Assembly (NCBI RefSeq): GCF_017591435.1 | Contig: NC_059292.1 | Location: forward strand, 28,158,543-28,222,542 | From: Portunus trituberculatus | Taxonomy: Eukaryota; Arthropoda; Malacostraca; Decapoda; Portunidae | Length of the DNA: 64,000 nt | Direction of reading: 5' to 3' | Translations under genes and position numbers: made by a program | Notes under the pieces: model-generated | What the model was told of the DNA's origin: nothing | Databases searched by the model: none | The model's input: the letters and a program-made list of their open reading frames with translations, nothing else | In this document: piece by piece, positions 11,335 to 23,190 of the stretch | Numbering within the stretch: position 1 is the stretch's first letter | How the letters are laid out: every line of letters begins with the position of its first letter

Positions 11335-13153
11335 TTATATATCATTCTCTGTCATTGTGGTGTCATCTGTCTCTGTGGTGGTGGTTGTGTCTATTGACAT
11401 AATGGTAGCCTCAGTCACAGGGTTGGTGACAAGGATGTCACTTATCATGGTGGTTGTATCTGTAAAACCGAAGGTGTCAATGTTTTCACTCGGTGTGTTG
11501 TCTCTTGGTGTGGAGGGATCAGTGGAGGAGCTTATTGTAGTTACACCATTAATAGTAATAGCAACAGCATCAGTATTGGCATTGGTGCTTATAGTGGGTG
11601 AGGAGGGATTATCTGTAGTTACAGTAATGTTGTCACCAAATGTGGAGGGAGTAATAGTTATGTCATCAGTAACTGAAGTAGCAGGGTATGTTGTGTCAGG
11701 GAGAATCATTGTAGTGGTGGTGGTGTTGTGTTCACTGGAATCATCAAGTGATGTGGTGGTGGTGTGTGTAGGAGTGGGTGTGTCAAGGATGGTGGTCGTT
11801 TCCTCGGAACTGGTGAGAGACGTGATATCATTGAGTGGGTCTGTGAAGGCAGTGTCCGGTGTGGTGGTGAGGGTGATGTCATCTAATGTGTTGCCTTGAG
11901 GTGCAGGATTGAATGTGTTGGTGTCATTTGGTGTGGTTTGTATATTGTTGTCTGTTGCATCACCACTAAAGAAACTGGTGACATTGGGTACAAGGGTACT
12001 GGCATTGGTTGTGTTGGGGGTGGCATCAGGGTCAAGAGTGATGACCACATTCCCCTCAAACCCTTCACTGATGGCTAGAGCACTGCCTGAAGGAGCAACA
12101 GTAGTGGTGTCACTTTCTGTAATGGCAATGACAGCAGTGTCGCCTGGTGGTGTAGTCATGATGATTGTGTCCTCAGATGATGTGATGGCTTCTGTCTGTG
12201 ATGTGGTGATGTCTTGATATGATGTCAGATCTTTTTCAGTGGGTTGCATGTCGTCAATTGCCTCAGTAGTGCTTGCAGTGTTTGTAGGTGATGTGATGAT
12301 GGTGGTGTCTGCTGGTAATGGTGTAGTAATGGTGAAGCTGTTGTCTCCGGGGGATGCAGTGGTAGTGGTGTTGTCGAGGCCTGGGGTTAGGGTGGTGACG
12401 CTGGTTGGCTCTTTTGGCAATATGGTGGATGTATCATCCTCTGGCAATGTCAGGGTGGTAATGGGTTCCTGTGGTGCCTTGGTGATGGCTGCAGAGTCTT
12501 CAGCTGGTGGTGTAGTGGTAGTCCCTTGTTGCTGTGGTACAGTAGTAGTGGTAGTGGTGCTAGAGGCTGTGGGTGGTGAGGTGTCATTATCTACAGGTGT
12601 GGTTGGAGAAAGGATGTGTAGAGTTGGTGCAGCAGAGTGGTCACCAATGGGTGTCGTCAACCTACTACTCCCTTCATCAGCAGCTGGTAAGGCATCATTC
12701 AAAGAGTTATCCTGGATGGGAGCAATAGCGGGTATGCCACCAATGGTGTGCAGGGAGGTGTTGCCACCCTTCAAGGCTGAGGGAACACTGTGCTGCTCTA
12801 GGAAAGCATCCAGTTCTGCACTGCTGCTAAAGGATCTGCAGTAGAAAGATAATACATTAACAATTTTTTGTAAAATGCATCGTGACTGATATTAATATAC
12901 ACATTATAGTCTGGTCCTTTTCTATGTGTGTGTGTATTCATGTATTCATTGATTTATTTATTTATCTAAAGAGAAAATGGGTATAGATGTGTGACCTAAA
13001 CTTGGGTCGAAAACCTCTCTGGTCAGCAGTGTAGGTGACCCTGACAATCTTGCCCCCAGCGCGGTGCAGGAGGTAGGCACCATGCTGCTCCCCTGGCCCA
13101 TAATAGGCATACTGTGCAGGCATCTTCTGTAGTGCTGTCACCTTTCCATCCAC
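11335..13153 (-). CDS. Cuticle-type (RR-like) protein with mucin-like Thr/Ser tail, 5' partial
   Basis: Two minus-strand exons fit together: 13153-12996 and 12835-11335. The first has a CTGCAG acceptor at its 5' side and a GT donor at 12995-12994; the second has an acceptor (CTACTGCAG) just before 12835. The junction splits one Arg codon two plus one bases, and the frame stays open. Exon 1 encodes about 52 residues resembling the second half of a Rebers-Riddiford chitin-binding domain (GAYLLHRAGG, then VTYTADQRGFRP, compare the family pattern YxADxxGFxP). Exon 2 begins SFSSSAELDAFLEQHSVP and then turns into about 480 residues very rich in Thr, Ser, Pro and Asp, as in O-glycosylated mucin-like linkers, ending ENDI before TAA. 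The start codon, signal peptide and first half of the RR domain are not seen and must lie on upstream exons at higher coordinates. The likely role is an extracellular cuticle or mucous-matrix protein; this is inference from composition and the RR-like motif. Confidence 0.65.
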
Positions 13154-13398
13154 CTGCAGTCATGAGGTAGTAGAGGGAACATGTGAGATGATGTATGTAC
13201 TTGGGTATATTTTTGTGGCACTGTCAGCACCACTACAAACACCCTAGACCCCAGACTCAACTGAAGCATTTAAAGACATCTAGTAAACACATTTAATTTT
13301 GTCAGTGGCTCATTTTGTCTATGAGGTCAAAAGACAGCTTGGCAGCCAGAAAGAATTTGCATTTACTTATGAAAATCTGAAAAAAAGGATGCAATAGG

Positions 13399-13402
<4 letters not shown>

Positions 13403-13476
<74 letters not shown>
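13403..13476. repeat. (TA)n microsatellite 1
   Basis: A pure TA tract directly abuts the left end of element A1. Confidence 0.98.
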
Positions 13477-13479
<3 letters not shown>

Positions 13480-14299
13480 GTAACTCTTGATTTACGCATG
13501 TTTAATTTACACGTTTTTGTTAATACGTGACTGAAAAAACATTATAATTAATTAAATTTGCGCGATCAGACTGCTTATACTTGATTTGGGCCAACCGCAT
13601 TTTCAAACTGAGCGTCAGATGCAATTTCAAACTGTGCCAGAGAGTTCCGCAGCTGGCCGATAGGTGGGTGCTCTGCTGCAAAAAGAATTTTCCAAGAAAA
13701 AGTGCCAGACCACCATGCTGCAGTTTTTCAAGAAAACACCAGTGGAAGATGTAGTACCAGAAGAGGATGTGGATGATCCTGTGGAAGCGGTGGAAGCAGA
13801 GGAAGAGCAGATGGATGATGACGTCCTTGACTAGGAGGTGGACAGCGACGGCGAGTGCTTGTGAGGGGTGAAGACATTGGCGTCCTGCGTTTATTTTTTT
13901 ACTAGAGTTTACTTTTATACTGTGGGGTTATTTTTGATAAGTGGACTTTTGATAAAGTGGAAAAGCTCAGAGGAAGATGGTGACTGACTGTGGTGTGAGT
14001 GGTGAAAGCAATGTTTACTTATTCTTTGTTGTTTTCTCTTTTTTTTTTTTTTTTGCTTTCTCTTATTATTTCTTGCTTTTCTCTTTACTTTAAATACACT
14101 TCTAGTATTTACAATGGTAAATAATAAAAACATGTTAATTTAGCCAAATAAATAGAGTATTTTGTACAAATTTTTTTGGACCACATCCCACATCTCCCCT
14201 ATTATCTATTGTTTTTTATGAGAATTACAAGTTTGTTTTACGCGAATTTTGATATACACGATGCCTCTTGGAATGCATCTATCGTGTAAATCGAGTTAC

Positions 14300-14302
<3 letters not shown>
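13477..14302. mobile_element. Tigger/pogo-like element A1, internally deleted
   Basis: The ends are inverted repeats: CAGGTAACTC...ATTTACGC on the left and CGAGTTACCTG on the right, with TA on each side. Inside, about 13690-13835 encodes the C-terminal end of a pogo-group transposase (TMLQFFKKTP, followed by an acidic tail and a stop). The catalytic core is missing. It is related to A2 at 30759-31451, which shares the ends and the block around TGTGGGGTTATTTTTGATAA. Confidence 0.85.

Positions 14303-14378
<76 letters not shown>
14303..14378. repeat. (TA)n microsatellite 2
   Basis: This TA tract separates elements A1 and B with no other sequence between them. Confidence 0.98.
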
Positions 14379-14381
<3 letters not shown>

Positions 14382-15437
14382 GCAACCCCCTTTAACGAAG
14401 GTTCACACAATGAAATTTCGCTACAACGAAAGTTTCATTTTATTACCATCTGCTCGTTAAACGAACACCAAACTCACTTTAACGAAGTTTTATCCAGGTA
14501 ATTTTTTCCAAATTTGAAAGCCCCATCATATCATGCAAGCTGACAGGCTTTTGAATACATCAGGAGCTGCTGGTAATAAGGCCTGCCTCAGGAGAAATCC
14601 TGAGACACCTGTAGAATAAAGATCAAGATCAAACCTCTCATGGACAACACAGGTGCTGCCGATACAAAGGCCTGACTCAGAAGAAATTCTGCGTCACCTG
14701 TAGCATCAAGATCAAGATCAAGATCACGCGCACCACTCACTCTCCAATCAAAACATAACAGCGTCACCAGCAGCTCATCTTCCCTAGTTCAACTTACCAC
14801 CAAAACGCCCTGCAATGTGGCCTAATGTTCCTAAGAAGACCAGGAAGTGTCTTACTCTCGAAGTGAAGCTATGTATTATTCACAGACACGAGAGAGGCCA
14901 GAAAACTAATAACATTGCTGGCTACCATCTTGACTCCATCTACTGTCTACTATTTTCAAGTCAGCAGACTCTATTAAGAAGGCTAGTGAGACCGTATCTT
15001 CCTTGCAAGCTAAAAGAACCACCTGAACTCATGACTCTACAATGGATAAAATGGAAAGCCTTGTGGAAATGTGGTACATAAGTTTTGTATGCGGTACCAT
15101 GATGCGCTCTTTGTTTACATTCCACAGGTTGCCGGTTAGTGTCTTTCCCGTTTCACTCTCCCTCCCTTCATAAAGTTAAGATTATCAACATTATAAAGTT
15201 ACGTACATACATACATTAGTGTACATTATAATGACTTAAATTAAATTACCTAAACGTTTAACTTCATAATTTTTACTTTTATTAAACCTTTTACTGTACT
15301 ATGATGCACTCTCGCTTTGCTTACTCTCAATGGAACTCCAAATCAGGGGTTAAACTTGTTATAATCGGTTTGCTTAACGAAGTTTCGCTTAACGAAGTGT
15401 TTTTAGGAACGTAACCCCTTCGTTAGATGGGGGTTGC

Positions 15438-15440
<3 letters not shown>
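14379..15440. mobile_element. Tigger/pogo-like element B, internally deleted
   Basis: The inverted ends are CAGGCAACCCCC and GGGGGTTGCCTG, flanked by TA. The interior at 14815-15081 is a decayed N-terminal helix-turn-helix of a Tigger-type transposase (LTLEVKL, then IIHRHERGQKT). The catalytic part is absent. The same family forms element C (18757-22412). B lacks the D insertion found in C, so it supplies an empty site for comparison. Confidence 0.85.

Positions 15441-15506
<66 letters not shown>
15441..15506. repeat. (TA)n microsatellite 3
   Basis: This TA tract lies between element B and the next Tigger-like element. Confidence 0.98.
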
Positions 15507-15509
<3 letters not shown>

Positions 15510-15775
15510 GTAGTTCTCGATTGATACAGTAGATGTTTTCCAGAAGGGACTGTATAAAGTAAAAATCGTATAAAGTAAGGAATGAATATCCAACTCCCTA
15601 GACTTTTTTTTTTTTAGTATAAAAGAGTGGATCTGAGCTTTGTACAGTACCTCCAGCCCCTTTCCATCAAGCAGCCACGCGATCCTCATGAGCGTGACTC
15701 CCAGCACATCCACTTCGTCCCTTGGTTGAACAGCCTCGCCCTCCAGGGGGAGGCTCAGGGGTGTCCTCGCACCAC

Positions 15776-15827
15776 TACCACCACCACCACCATCACCATC
15801 ACCACCACCACCACCACCACCACCACT
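15776..15827. repeat. (ACC)n microsatellite
   Basis: An imperfect CAC/ACC trinucleotide run lies inside the preceding Tigger-like element. Confidence 0.9.
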
Positions 15828-16043
15828 AGACTTTGAAGGATGTTTTCAAAATAAAATAATCTTTCACTGTACGTATACAATTTGCATTAAATACATTTCT
15901 ATTATGCTTATTAATGCTTTTATTAATAAACTTACAAAGACATAAAAATGACTATGAAAAAGGGAAATGTTTAAACACAAAATTATTTTATTAGTGCCTT
16001 CTTCCTCTATTTTGCTACTTCCTCCTCTGATGTGTCACTATTG

Positions 16044-16636
16044 TCATCGTCTGTCTCCGATTCTGTTACTTGACTCGGTGTGTGCGGCCTGAAGAAGCTT
16101 GTTTATCGATTGCTGTTTTTTATTTTGTTGTTTTTCTTTGAGAAGAACCTCATAGCACGTCATTTTATCCAAGACCTCTCTGAAGACGGCGGTGCTTCTT
16201 TCAATATTTGGGTAATTTTGTTCGAGAATTTTCATTGACTGCGCCAATAAGTCCATACACTCAGACAAGCTAGCTGCTGTGAGGGAATAATCGCCGTCTT
16301 CTATGATTTTCTGCAGCACAGCAGGATACTCCAATGCAGCTTGCATGTAACTAGCATCTTCTTCATTCTCTGCATCTCCACAGGACGAGCATAGGACGAC
16401 TGGCTACCTTTGAGTGGAGCTCCTGGCCTAGCTGATTCTCAGATCTTCGTTGCGTTGCGTTTTATGCACCTTACCGTGGCTTCGTTCATGCCCAATGCGG
16501 TCCGATTACCACTGTTTTGCTGGCCTTTTTCTGCCCAGTCCAAGACTTCCAGCTTTTCCTCCAGTGTATATGTCTTCCTTGTTCTCTTGGGTGTGTCACC
16601 GCCAGCTGGAGATGCAGAAGGGAGCTTGGGAGCCAT
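16044..16636 (-). pseudogene. Tigger-type transposase remnants (N- and C-terminal pieces)
   Basis: The ATG at 16636 opens MAPKLPSASPAGG and a helix-turn-helix stretch (KTYTLEEKLEVLDWAEKG, then GMNEATVR) that is typical of the CENP-B/Tigger DNA-binding domain. The frame is then lost. A second open stretch at 16346-16044 (EYPAVLQKIIEDGDYSL and onward) looks like the region after the catalytic core. The DDD core is missing, so no active enzyme is possible. Confidence 0.65.
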
Positions 16637-17158
16637 GGTAAATGCTGGGCACGAGAGGAAGATGATGCCACAACCACGCGCATCATCTCTGCTTTATTTT
16701 TTGGTATTCCATGTAAGATTTCACTTAATGCATTACAAAACAATCCTTTCTTGGGGGCAAGATTTATAAAAAGCTAATAGAAATGTTGTTTTGTAAACAT
16801 AAATGCATATATAAGACAGTAACACCACCTCCAGAGGTGGTGTTCCCAGCAACCTCAGAGCAACCAGATAGCAACCTCGTCACCGTCCCTCCAAGCATTC
16901 GTGGATGCCATTTCGCGGCAGGAGGTTGCTCTGACGTTAAAGAATCTTGGATCCAGCTCCAGGAGCGCTACAGACAGAGGCAGGGAGCCAGACAATCACA
17001 GCGAAGCTGCTGTGTTTGGTCCTTCACCCGGCAAATTCAAACCCAGAAAATTCACTTAAACAAATGTGGTTTTACGTTATGCGGATTTTTTGGTCTAACT
17101 TTATATAGTACGTTAAGCCGGAAATTCGTTAGACGAACCTTCGTTAAGTGGAGTATTA

Positions 17159-17161
<3 letters not shown>

Positions 17162-17225
<64 letters not shown>
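17162..17225. repeat. (TA)n microsatellite 4
   Basis: This TA tract lies between the mismatched-end element and element F. Confidence 0.98.
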
Positions 17226-17229
<4 letters not shown>

Positions 17230-17863
17230 ATGGTACTTCGACATATGAAATTAATTTGTTCCGTGATGATCGTTCTATATAAAAAAAATTGTACAGGGGA
17301 TCCTCGCGATTTGACCGTTCGCAGTTTGAATTATCGCCAATTCGAACTCAGTTAATTGATACCCAATCCTCAAGGTTCAACCGACTGACTTGCCAATTCG
17401 ACATTCATATCTCGCACGTCACCCACCCGGTCAAATACACCGCCACCCCAAATTCGCCGCAAACCCGCCAGACTAGACTGTAAACAGACACTACCCTGTG
17501 TGTCACAGGCGGCATCACACTAGCACTTTTCTGTGAACTTTTTCTGTCAACTTTCTGAAGACTGTCAACTTTTGTTGATGGTGGTCATCATACAGAAGTT
17601 TGCTTCTGCCTTTGTGTCGTTTGTCAACTGTAAACAAACATGGTGGCCCCTTCACCCCCAACAAGTTGTTGCTAATTTTTCATTGCTATTTTTGGCCTTT
17701 AATGCTCTCTATGAGAAACTCTTCAGACAGCTTTGTCCACTCATAAACAACAGAGCTGCTCATCTTGGCCAGTTGTTCCTTGGAAGAGAAGCCTTGGAAC
17801 GTCACAGAGCCAGAAAAATGTAAAAAAAGAAACTGAACTACTTTCCACTGATAGGCTAGGAAA

Positions 17864-18009
<146 letters not shown>

Positions 18010-18160
18010 CATTTACTTATCAAGATTCTATTGATTTGAGATTATAGCATCATTTCAATTAACAAGAAAATTAATTTCATTATAAAAGTGTTAATTAGAA
18101 TACATAGATCTTAATTTGACTAAAAATATATTCTAGAGGAAAAAGAACGTTTCGTCTGAC

Positions 18161-18624
18161 TCATGACGACGGAAAGCCACCTCCAGCCCCAGCCCTAAGA
18201 AACACAATTACCTGCCTTTCAAAGATAAGCTTGAGCTTATAGGAAAGTGTGAAGCAGGTATAGCTCACAGTGTTGTTGCAACGTAAATAAGTATCCCTAG
18301 GTATTAACAATTTGTGGAAGAACAGGGACAAATACCGCAAGACTGCTGCAAGTGTTTTTATTTCCAAAAACATACTGTGCAGCACCCTAATGTGTTTAAA
18401 ATAAAGTTAGATGTAAATGAAGCCTTTAGTAGTACTGATTTAATTTAAGTTAGTGTTTTCTAGAGGTTATAGTGATGTTTTGAGGGGGTCTAGGCTGGAG
18501 GTTGGTCCCAATCCCCCCCTAATTCTTCAGTATCTTATGGGAAAAATTGCTTCATGATTCAAATAAACGCTGATTCAACCAATGAAAAACCGCCCTAACC
18601 CCGTCGAATTGCGTGGATCCCCTG
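18161..18624. other. Unassigned right half of element E
   Basis: No gene is seen between the TA tract and the right end of E. Confidence 0.4.
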
Positions 18625-19447
18625 TATATCAAATCAATTTTTCCCATAGAAATTAATGGAAATAGAATTAATTCGTTCTAGTGATATGAATTTACCCCCC
18701 AAAACAATTGACATGCTTTAAATACCAAACAAATATAATTTAGTATAAGATAAATACAGGCAACCCCCGCTTAAAGAAGGTTCACACAACGAAATTTCGC
18801 TACACTGAAGGTTTAATTTTACTACCATCTGCTTGTTTAACAAACACCAAACTCGCTTTAACGAAGTTTTATCCAGGTAATTTTTTTCAAGTTTGAAAGC
18901 CCCGCTGCATCATGCAAGCTGACAGGCTTTTGAATAAACCAGCGCCTCTCGTGGACAATACGCGCACTACCTGTTCAAAACAATAACAGCGTCAGCAGCA
19001 GCTCGTCTTCCCTCGCTAAACTTACCACCAAAACGCCCTGCAATGTCGCCTAGCATTGCTAAGAAGACCAGTAAGTCTCTCTCTCTTGAAGTGAAGCTGG
19101 ATATTATTCACAGACACGAGAGAGGCAAGAAAACTATTAGCATTGCTTGCCACCATCTTGACTCCATCTACTGTCTCTACTATTTTCAAGTCAGCAGACT
19201 CTATTAAGAAGGCTGGTGAGACCTTATCTTCCTTGCAAGCTAAAAGAACCACCTGAACTCATGATTCTACAATATATAAACTGGAAAACCTTGTGGAAAT
19301 GTGGTATATAAGTTTTGTATGTGATATAATGATGTGCCCTTTGTTTACATTCCACAGGTTGTGGTTAGTGTCTTTCCCATTTCACTCTCCCTCCCTTCAT
19401 AAATTTAAGATCATCAACATTATAAAGTTACATACATAATTAGTGTA

Positions 19448-21987
19448 CACTCAACCCCCAGCTATAACGAGTTTCGCTAACGCGGTTCAAAGCTATCGCG
19501 GGAACATAAAAAAGCACCCCTACATTGCTAACGCGGATCGTAGTGGAGCTATTGCGGCCCATGAATCACTCTTTATCCCAGATGTTGACGTGAAGGCTAC
19601 ATCATATCATCTGACTTGCTGATTGGCTGAATTTGATTGACGCATTAGGTTGTGATTGCCCAGCACACTCCTGCTTCCCCACTCCTCTGCTCCCCCGACA
19701 CAGTAGACTGCGTGGTGCGTGTCATGGTGAACCTTAAGGTCACGTGTGTATTATATCCAGACAATGGCCTCTACTCCCCCTCCTGGCCACCCAGGGAGAT
19801 CCCTACCACTCAACCCGACCCAGCGAAAGGCTACAGCGGCGCCTGGGAAAGAAATTAAGAAGAGGAAGAACCTTACATATGCAGTGAAATATGAGATAGT
19901 GAAATTGGTTGAAAGTGGACAAAGTAAAAGTTCAGTGGGCGCTAAGTTTGGTATCAACGAGTCTACAGTGAGAGGTATTTACCTCAAGAAGGACCACATA
20001 TGAACCCTGAAAGTGATACTGCTGGACATAATGCTGTGCGAAGTTCAAATCATGTCCTTCTCAAGACTGAGCAGCTCCTCAGCAAATACTTTGACCGCAT
20101 GCAAAACAAAATTTGGACACGAAGGATGCCATGGATACAGCAAAGGAAATTTATAAAGGAGTGGCAGCAAAGTGGGGCATTAAACAACCACCAGTATTTT
20201 TTGCATCTAAAGGATGGTTTGACAGGTTCTTAGCTCGACGCAAGATAAAAAACATCAAGATTTCTGAAGAAGCTGCAAGTGCAGATTTGGATTCAGCCAG
20301 GCAATACCCAGAACAACTGCGTCATGTAATTGAGGACAGACAATACACTCCTGATCAAATTTTCAACATGGATGAGACCAACTTTTATTGGAAAAGTATG
20401 CCATGTCGCACATTTATTTCTTCAAGATCAGCCCATGTACGTGGAAGAAATGCAATTAAGGAACGCTTCACCTTACTACTGGCTATGAATGCTTCAGGAA
20501 GTTGCAGACTCAAGCCAACAGTTGTTCATCGTGCCAAATGTCCCAGAGCTTACAGGGGTCAAGATATCAACAAGTTAAATGTGCACTGGCTTAGTTCTGC
20601 AAAGGGATATGTGTCAGCCAAGCTTGGTCTTGACTGGCTGAAGAATTGTTTCATTCCTGAGGTCGAGGAATACTGCAAGAGAAATAACATCCGCTTCAAC
20701 ATTCTCCTTGTTTTGGATAATGCACCTGGCCACTCAAGACTCCTTGCAAATGTGCATCCCAATGTTCGGGTGGAGCTTTTGCCTCCTAACACCACATCAC
20801 TAATACAACCACTTGATCAGGAAGTAATTTCAGTGGTTAAAGCTGCCTTTTCTCGCCGGCAGTTTCGAATGATGCGGGCAGCCACCGAAGATGCCACTGT
20901 TCTCCAGAAACTGGTTGAAAGTGAAAGTGAAAATGAGGAGGAAGAGCTAGTGGGAGATAATGAATCAGAGTGCCATGTGCTACAATATTGGAAAAGTTTT
21001 AGTGTCAAGGCTGCTGTTGACTTAATAGTGTCGTGCTGGAATGACGTTACTCCTGCTACAATCAACCATGCGTGGCATAATCTGCTCAAGGGCATGCCTG
21101 AGGACAGGAAAGTAAAGGTAGCAGGCGAGCCACAAACAGTGGCGGCAGAGGTGGAGGCAGCTGCATTGGAGGCTCGTCATGTTCCTGGCTCTGGTTTTGC
21201 TGAAACTACCGACGACGACATCTTAGAAATGTTACGACCCGATTCACCCAGTGCACAAGAAATGTTGAATGAGGATGCCTTGTGTGATGAAGCCAGTCCT
21301 GATGAGAATGAGGAGACAGCTGGTGTTGAAAAGAAAGGGCTGCCAATCAGTGAAATAAAGAAGCTGCTTGAATATGGCCTTCAAATTCGTCACATCTTGG
21401 AATAGGACACTCTTATCAATAATGAGGGCAAGATTGTAGCTATAACCCAGGCTTTGTTCCCTTATGAGATGTACCGCGCTCATGTAAACAATCTCAGGCA
21501 GCGTAAAATCTCAGATTATCTGCAACGAAAACAACCTGCCCAGCCTGCTGACAATCCTCAACCTTCCTCTTCGAGCTCTCTCTTTGATGAAGACAGTGAT
21601 GAGGAATTTCATGGCTTCATGAATGATCTGACTCATCGGAGGGGTGGTGGAAACCAGTAGCCACCACCAACGCCTCGGAGCCCCCTCACCCCTCCCACCT
21701 ACAAATCAACACACGAAGGTAAACTTGTTTATTTTGTTTTGTTTTGTTGTTTGTTTTTGTGCATTTCATGTCTGTATTTACTCAGTAAATTGAAATGTGA
21801 ACGGTATCAATAAATAATGGTAAGATGAGAGGAAAACAAGGTACTAATTCGTTGAATTTTGTCGCTACTCTGGCTGGCCAGAACCAATTTTATTTTTCCT
21901 TATTATTTCTAAACAATGGCTATTGCATTTTTAGCTATTGCGGCAATATTAAGGGACCAATTACTCGCGATAGCTGGGGGTTGAGTG
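19448..21987 (+). mobile_element. Tigger-like element D, near full length, nested in C
   Basis: The ends are CACTCAACCCCCAGCTAT and ATAGCTGGGGGTTGAGTG, almost perfect inverted repeats, flanked by TA. In element B the same region reads TTAGTGTACATTATAATGA, which is the empty site and confirms the TA duplication. D carries the best preserved transposase of the window. Its right end occurs three times in tandem with flanking C sequence (see 21935-22200), so the true right boundary could be the last copy near 22194. Confidence 0.9.
19764..21660 (+). pseudogene. Tigger/pogo-group transposase of element D
   Basis: The ATG at 19764 opens a start region followed by a CENP-B-type helix-turn-helix (KKRKNLTYAVKYEIVKLVES, then GINESTVRGIYLKKD). 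A stop and frame change follow at about 20003-20130. The main open frame is 20113-21405, with the second DNA-binding half and a full DDE_1 catalytic core. Asp residues sit at positions 87 (NMDET), 202 (LDNAPGH) and 235 (QPLDQE) of that frame, so the last two are separated by 32 residues, as in the pogo DDxD group. An in-frame TAG at 21403 is followed by 84 more codons in the same frame, ending in a typical tail (QRKISDYLQRKQP, then an acidic segment). The gene is thus broken by one internal stop and at least one frameshift, yet all three catalytic Asp residues survive. The enzyme would cut and paste the element at TA sites. Confidence 0.85.
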
Positions 21988-22200
21988 TACATTATAATGA
22001 CTTAAATTAAACTGCCTAAATGTTTAACGGGTTTTTAGCTATCACGGCGATATTAAGAGACCAATTACTCGCGATAGCTGGGGTTTGAGTGTACATTATA
22101 ATGACAAATTAAACTGCCTAAATGTTTAACGAGTTTTTAGCTATCACGGCGATATTAAGGGACCAATTACTCGCGATAGCTGGGGGTTGAGTGTACATTA
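21935..22200. repeat. Tandem triplication of the D/C junction
   Basis: The last about 55 bases of D (from AGCTAT..CGGCGATATTAA to GTTGAGTG) plus about 50 bases of flanking C sequence (TACATTATAATGACTTAAAT and onward) occur three times in a row with a period of about 105 bp. The copies differ by a few bases, so the event is not very recent. Confidence 0.85.
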
Positions 22201-22412
22201 TAATGACTTAAATTAAACTGCCTAAATGTTTAACTTTATAATTTCTATTTTCATTAAACCTTTCATTGTACTATGATACACTCTCGCTTTGTTTACTCTC
22301 AATGGAAGTTCAGGTCAGCGGTTAAACTTGTTATAATCAGTTCGCTTAACGAAGTTTCGCTTAATTAAGGGTTTTTTGGAACGTAACCCCTTGGTTAAGC
22401 GGGGGTTGCCTG

Positions 22413-22782
22413 TACAATGTTTATTGTATGCATGATATAAATGTACTATATTGCCCAAAATAACAACTTAACCTGCAAAACTCGGGACATGTTGATAGAC
22501 GTTCATCATGCAAGACTTGGGGCACGTCTATAGACATTTAGGCGTTTTTGGGCTATATTTTGGCTATTTTCTTACCGTCTTTTTTGCTTGTGAGCTGGCA
22601 ACATTCATCAGGAGTAAACATGTGCTATACATCACTGTGTCACCAATTCCACGTGATAGCGACATGATTTCACGGTGTCCGATTCCTCCATCTCTCCCAC
22701 GCACCTTACTTCTACACTTCAGGTCTCTCGCCATGTAGCAGGAAGACAACATCTGAATGAGAGTGGTATCAGAACAGGCGAC

Positions 22783-22817
<35 letters not shown>

Positions 22818-23190
22818 GGCCCGTTTTCTATGGCTCTAGCCAAGGCTGCTAAACCCGATCGGATAGAAGGCCACGAACACCGACGATACCACCTCATTCA
22901 ACCTGTGATATTTTGGTAACCATAGCATCTAGAGACTATTGGTTTTTTGCATTGCAAAGAAGAGGAGTTGCTTGTCGCCAGAACACCATTTGTACTCACT
23001 CATTTATTGAATTTCCAAGTGTAATCAGTATGTGAATACAGGCTATTTTGTGTGTTTCTCACCAAACCTGCCAAGTTAGCGTGAGTGAAAACTTCCAACT
23101 GGCATTCCTACTTACCGACACTGTGATAGAACTTCGTATATGTAGTACAGAGGAGGAATTGGCGCGTTACCCATGGCTTACTATTGGCAC
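22413..23190. other. Unassigned interior of element F with a (GA)n run
   Basis: A (GA)n run lies at 22787-22814. No gene is recognised in the remainder. Confidence 0.5.

Larger units (their letters stand above)
15507..17161 (-). mobile_element. Tigger/pogo-like element with mismatched ends
   Basis: The left end reads CAGGTAGTTCTCGATTGATA; the right end, read inward, is CAGTAATACTCCACTTAACG. Both look like Tigger-type termini next to TA, but they belong to different families. The right part, about 16670-17161, matches the right part of element I (26460-26937) closely. The coding strand is minus: a CENP-B-type N-terminus at 16636-16439 and a C-terminal piece at 16346-16044, with the core deleted. 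The element is either a recombinant or two truncated elements joined end to end. Confidence 0.7.
18757..22412. mobile_element. Tigger-like element C (same family as B), split by element D
   Basis: The ends CAGGCAACCCCC and GGGGGTTGCCTG match element B, with TA on both sides. The left interior at 19048-19250 holds the same decayed N-terminal transposase block as B (SLEVKLDIIHRHERGKKT). Element D is inserted at the TA at 19446, and C sequence resumes after D. Its left-hand subterminal repeats (AACGAAATTTCGCTACA) are clear. Confidence 0.85.

Noticed and set aside
11270..12844. Plus-strand Val/Ser-rich ORFs of up to 209 residues
   Set aside because: They are antisense shadows of the Thr/Ser-rich minus-strand exon, whose splice phase and RR-like partner exon support the minus strand.
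13302..13499. ORFs of alternating Ile-Tyr residues here and in every other (TA)n tract
   Set aside because: They are translations of TA microsatellites with no start context, splice site or homologue.
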